Assembly (NCBI GenBank): GCA_016866415.1
Contig: VGML01000104.1
Location: 1 to 7,063 of the forward strand
Reading direction: 5' to 3'
Length of the DNA stretch: 7,063 nucleotides
Source: Bacteroidota bacterium
GTDB taxonomy: Bacteria > Bacteroidota > Bacteroidia > Flavobacteriales_D > Crocinitomicaceae
Shown here: positions 6,589 to 7,063 of the stretch, one piece after another
Layout: each line of letters opens with the position of its first letter
Position numbering within the stretch: position 1 is the first letter of the stretch
Translations under genes and position numbers: made by a program
Notes under the pieces: model-generated
Database searches by the model: none
What the model saw: only the letters and a program-made list of their open reading frames with translations
Told to the model about the DNA's origin: nothing

Positions 6589-6874
6589 AATTTCTCAAAT
6601 ACTTTCTCTCTGCCCAAAAAGTCCCGAAAGGAATTAATGAAGCCAGAAAAAGAATGAATCCTTTTTTAAACGACCACTTCAGATCAATCATTAAAACCAG
6701 AAGAATAATGCAATAAGCGATGAAAAGAACACCGTGAATGGATCCAACTACAAAATTAGGTTCCGGAATGTGATAAATTCGTTTCAATGGAACAGTTATT
6801 CCTAGCAAAAGATAAGAAATTCCTTCGGCGATAGCAAGCCATCGAAAGCGCTTGATTAATTTATTATTTTCCAT
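6587..6874 (-). CDS. DUF3817 family small integral membrane protein
   Basis: This is a 95-residue membrane protein of unknown function in the DUF3817 (YdzA-like) family, recognised from its shape and motifs. These are a first helix with AEGISYLLLG (16-25), then PLKRIYHIPEP, a second helix with VGSIHGVLFIAYCIILLVLM (43-62) and a third helix ending in ASLIPFGTFWAE (78-89). The conserved Glu-Gly, His-Gly and PFGTF elements are all there, and the length is typical. Positively charged residues before the first helix (KLIKRFRW) suggest a cytoplasmic N-terminus. The ATG overlaps the 3' end of uvrB by 11 bp, which points to translational coupling and cotranscription. No functional link to DNA repair is known to me; the pairing may be only positional. 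Confidence 0.9.
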   Translation of the reverse strand: MENNKLIKRFRWLAIAEGISYLLLGITVPLKRIYHIPEPNFVVGSIHGVLFIAYCIILLVLMIDLKWSFKKGFILFLASLIPFGTFWAERKYLRN

Positions 6875-7063
6875 TTTTTAATTGTTTTTCAAGTTCAAAA
6901 AGTATGTCGCGCAGTCTGGCTGCTTCAATGAAATCAAGTTCCTTGGCAGATTTTTCCATCGCCTTTCTTGTGAGTTTAACTTGGTTCCCCAGTTCCTTTG
7001 GATTTCCATACGAAATAGATGGTTCAGCCGCAATGGAAATCGTTTCAGTTTGCTCGTATTTAG
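6864..7063 (-). CDS. uvrB: Excinuclease ABC subunit UvrB, C-terminal end only
   Basis: The frame enters from the right edge and gives the last 65 residues of a protein ending in TAA at 6866-6864. The sequence has KYEQTETISIAAEPSISYG, a linker seen in Bacteroidota UvrB, followed by the UVR motif: KLTRKAMEKSAKELDFIEAA then RLRDILFELEKQL. The UVR motif is the C-terminal helical hairpin by which UvrB contacts UvrC in nucleotide excision repair. UvrC and some Clp-related proteins also carry a UVR motif, but in UvrB it sits at the extreme C-terminus, as here, and the linker matches UvrB. The helicase part lies beyond the window. The stop lies within the start of the DUF3817 gene. Confidence 0.88.
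   Translation of the reverse strand, partial: KYEQTETISIAAEPSISYGNPKELGNQVKLTRKAMEKSAKELDFIEAARLRDILFELEKQLKNGK

Noticed and set aside
6864..7063. UvrC or Clp-type protein as source of the UVR motif
   Set aside because: The motif is at the extreme C-terminus after a UvrB-like linker; UvrC carries it mid-protein.

Overview
The window is AT-rich bacterial chromosome, most likely from a member of Bacteroidota, probably Flavobacteriales. I base this on the protein types: FabI with the HSIGMSPN and NDMADAKSLLE signatures, a KDO8PS-like DAHP synthase fused to a chorismate mutase, a UvrB ending in DFIEAARLRD, and a divergent AroA. Starts are also A-rich and lack Shine-Dalgarno sequences, several reading TAAAATG. 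The genus cannot be fixed by eye.

Left region (1-3915, + strand) is a tightly packed amino-acid operon. It holds the 3' part of asnA (asparagine from aspartate and ammonia), a monofunctional prephenate dehydratase, a DAHP synthase/chorismate mutase fusion, and aroA (EPSP synthase). Together these cover the first committed step of the shikimate pathway (DAHPS), its penultimate step (AroA), the chorismate-to-prephenate step (CM) and prephenate to phenylpyruvate. The notable event is damage to the fusion gene. About 22 bp appear to be missing inside the CM domain near 2506-2510, so the reading frame stops at 2526. The rest of the CM domain lies out of frame in 2508-2645. The DAHPS half looks intact. 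The aminotransferase and prephenate dehydrogenase that often sit between the dehydratase and DAHPS/CM in this phylum are not here.

Middle region (3916-5655) is a patch of genes I cannot assign. On the minus strand are a 114-residue hypothetical protein and, 24 bp downstream, a small gene split by a frameshift near 4218-4239. Diverging from them on the plus strand is a 275-residue hypothetical protein. These look like accessory genes between two blocks of core metabolism.

Right region (5669-7063, - strand) holds fabI (enoyl-ACP reductase, fatty acid synthesis), a small DUF3817-type membrane protein, and the 3' end of uvrB entering from beyond the window. The uvrB stop overlaps the DUF3817 start by 11 bp, so these two are probably cotranscribed. 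fabI has its own candidate Bacteroidota-type -7 promoter box.

I saw no tRNA, rRNA, CRISPR array, transposase or att-like repeat. The strongest candidate for a second look is the broken DAHPS/CM gene, not a new defence or mobile system.
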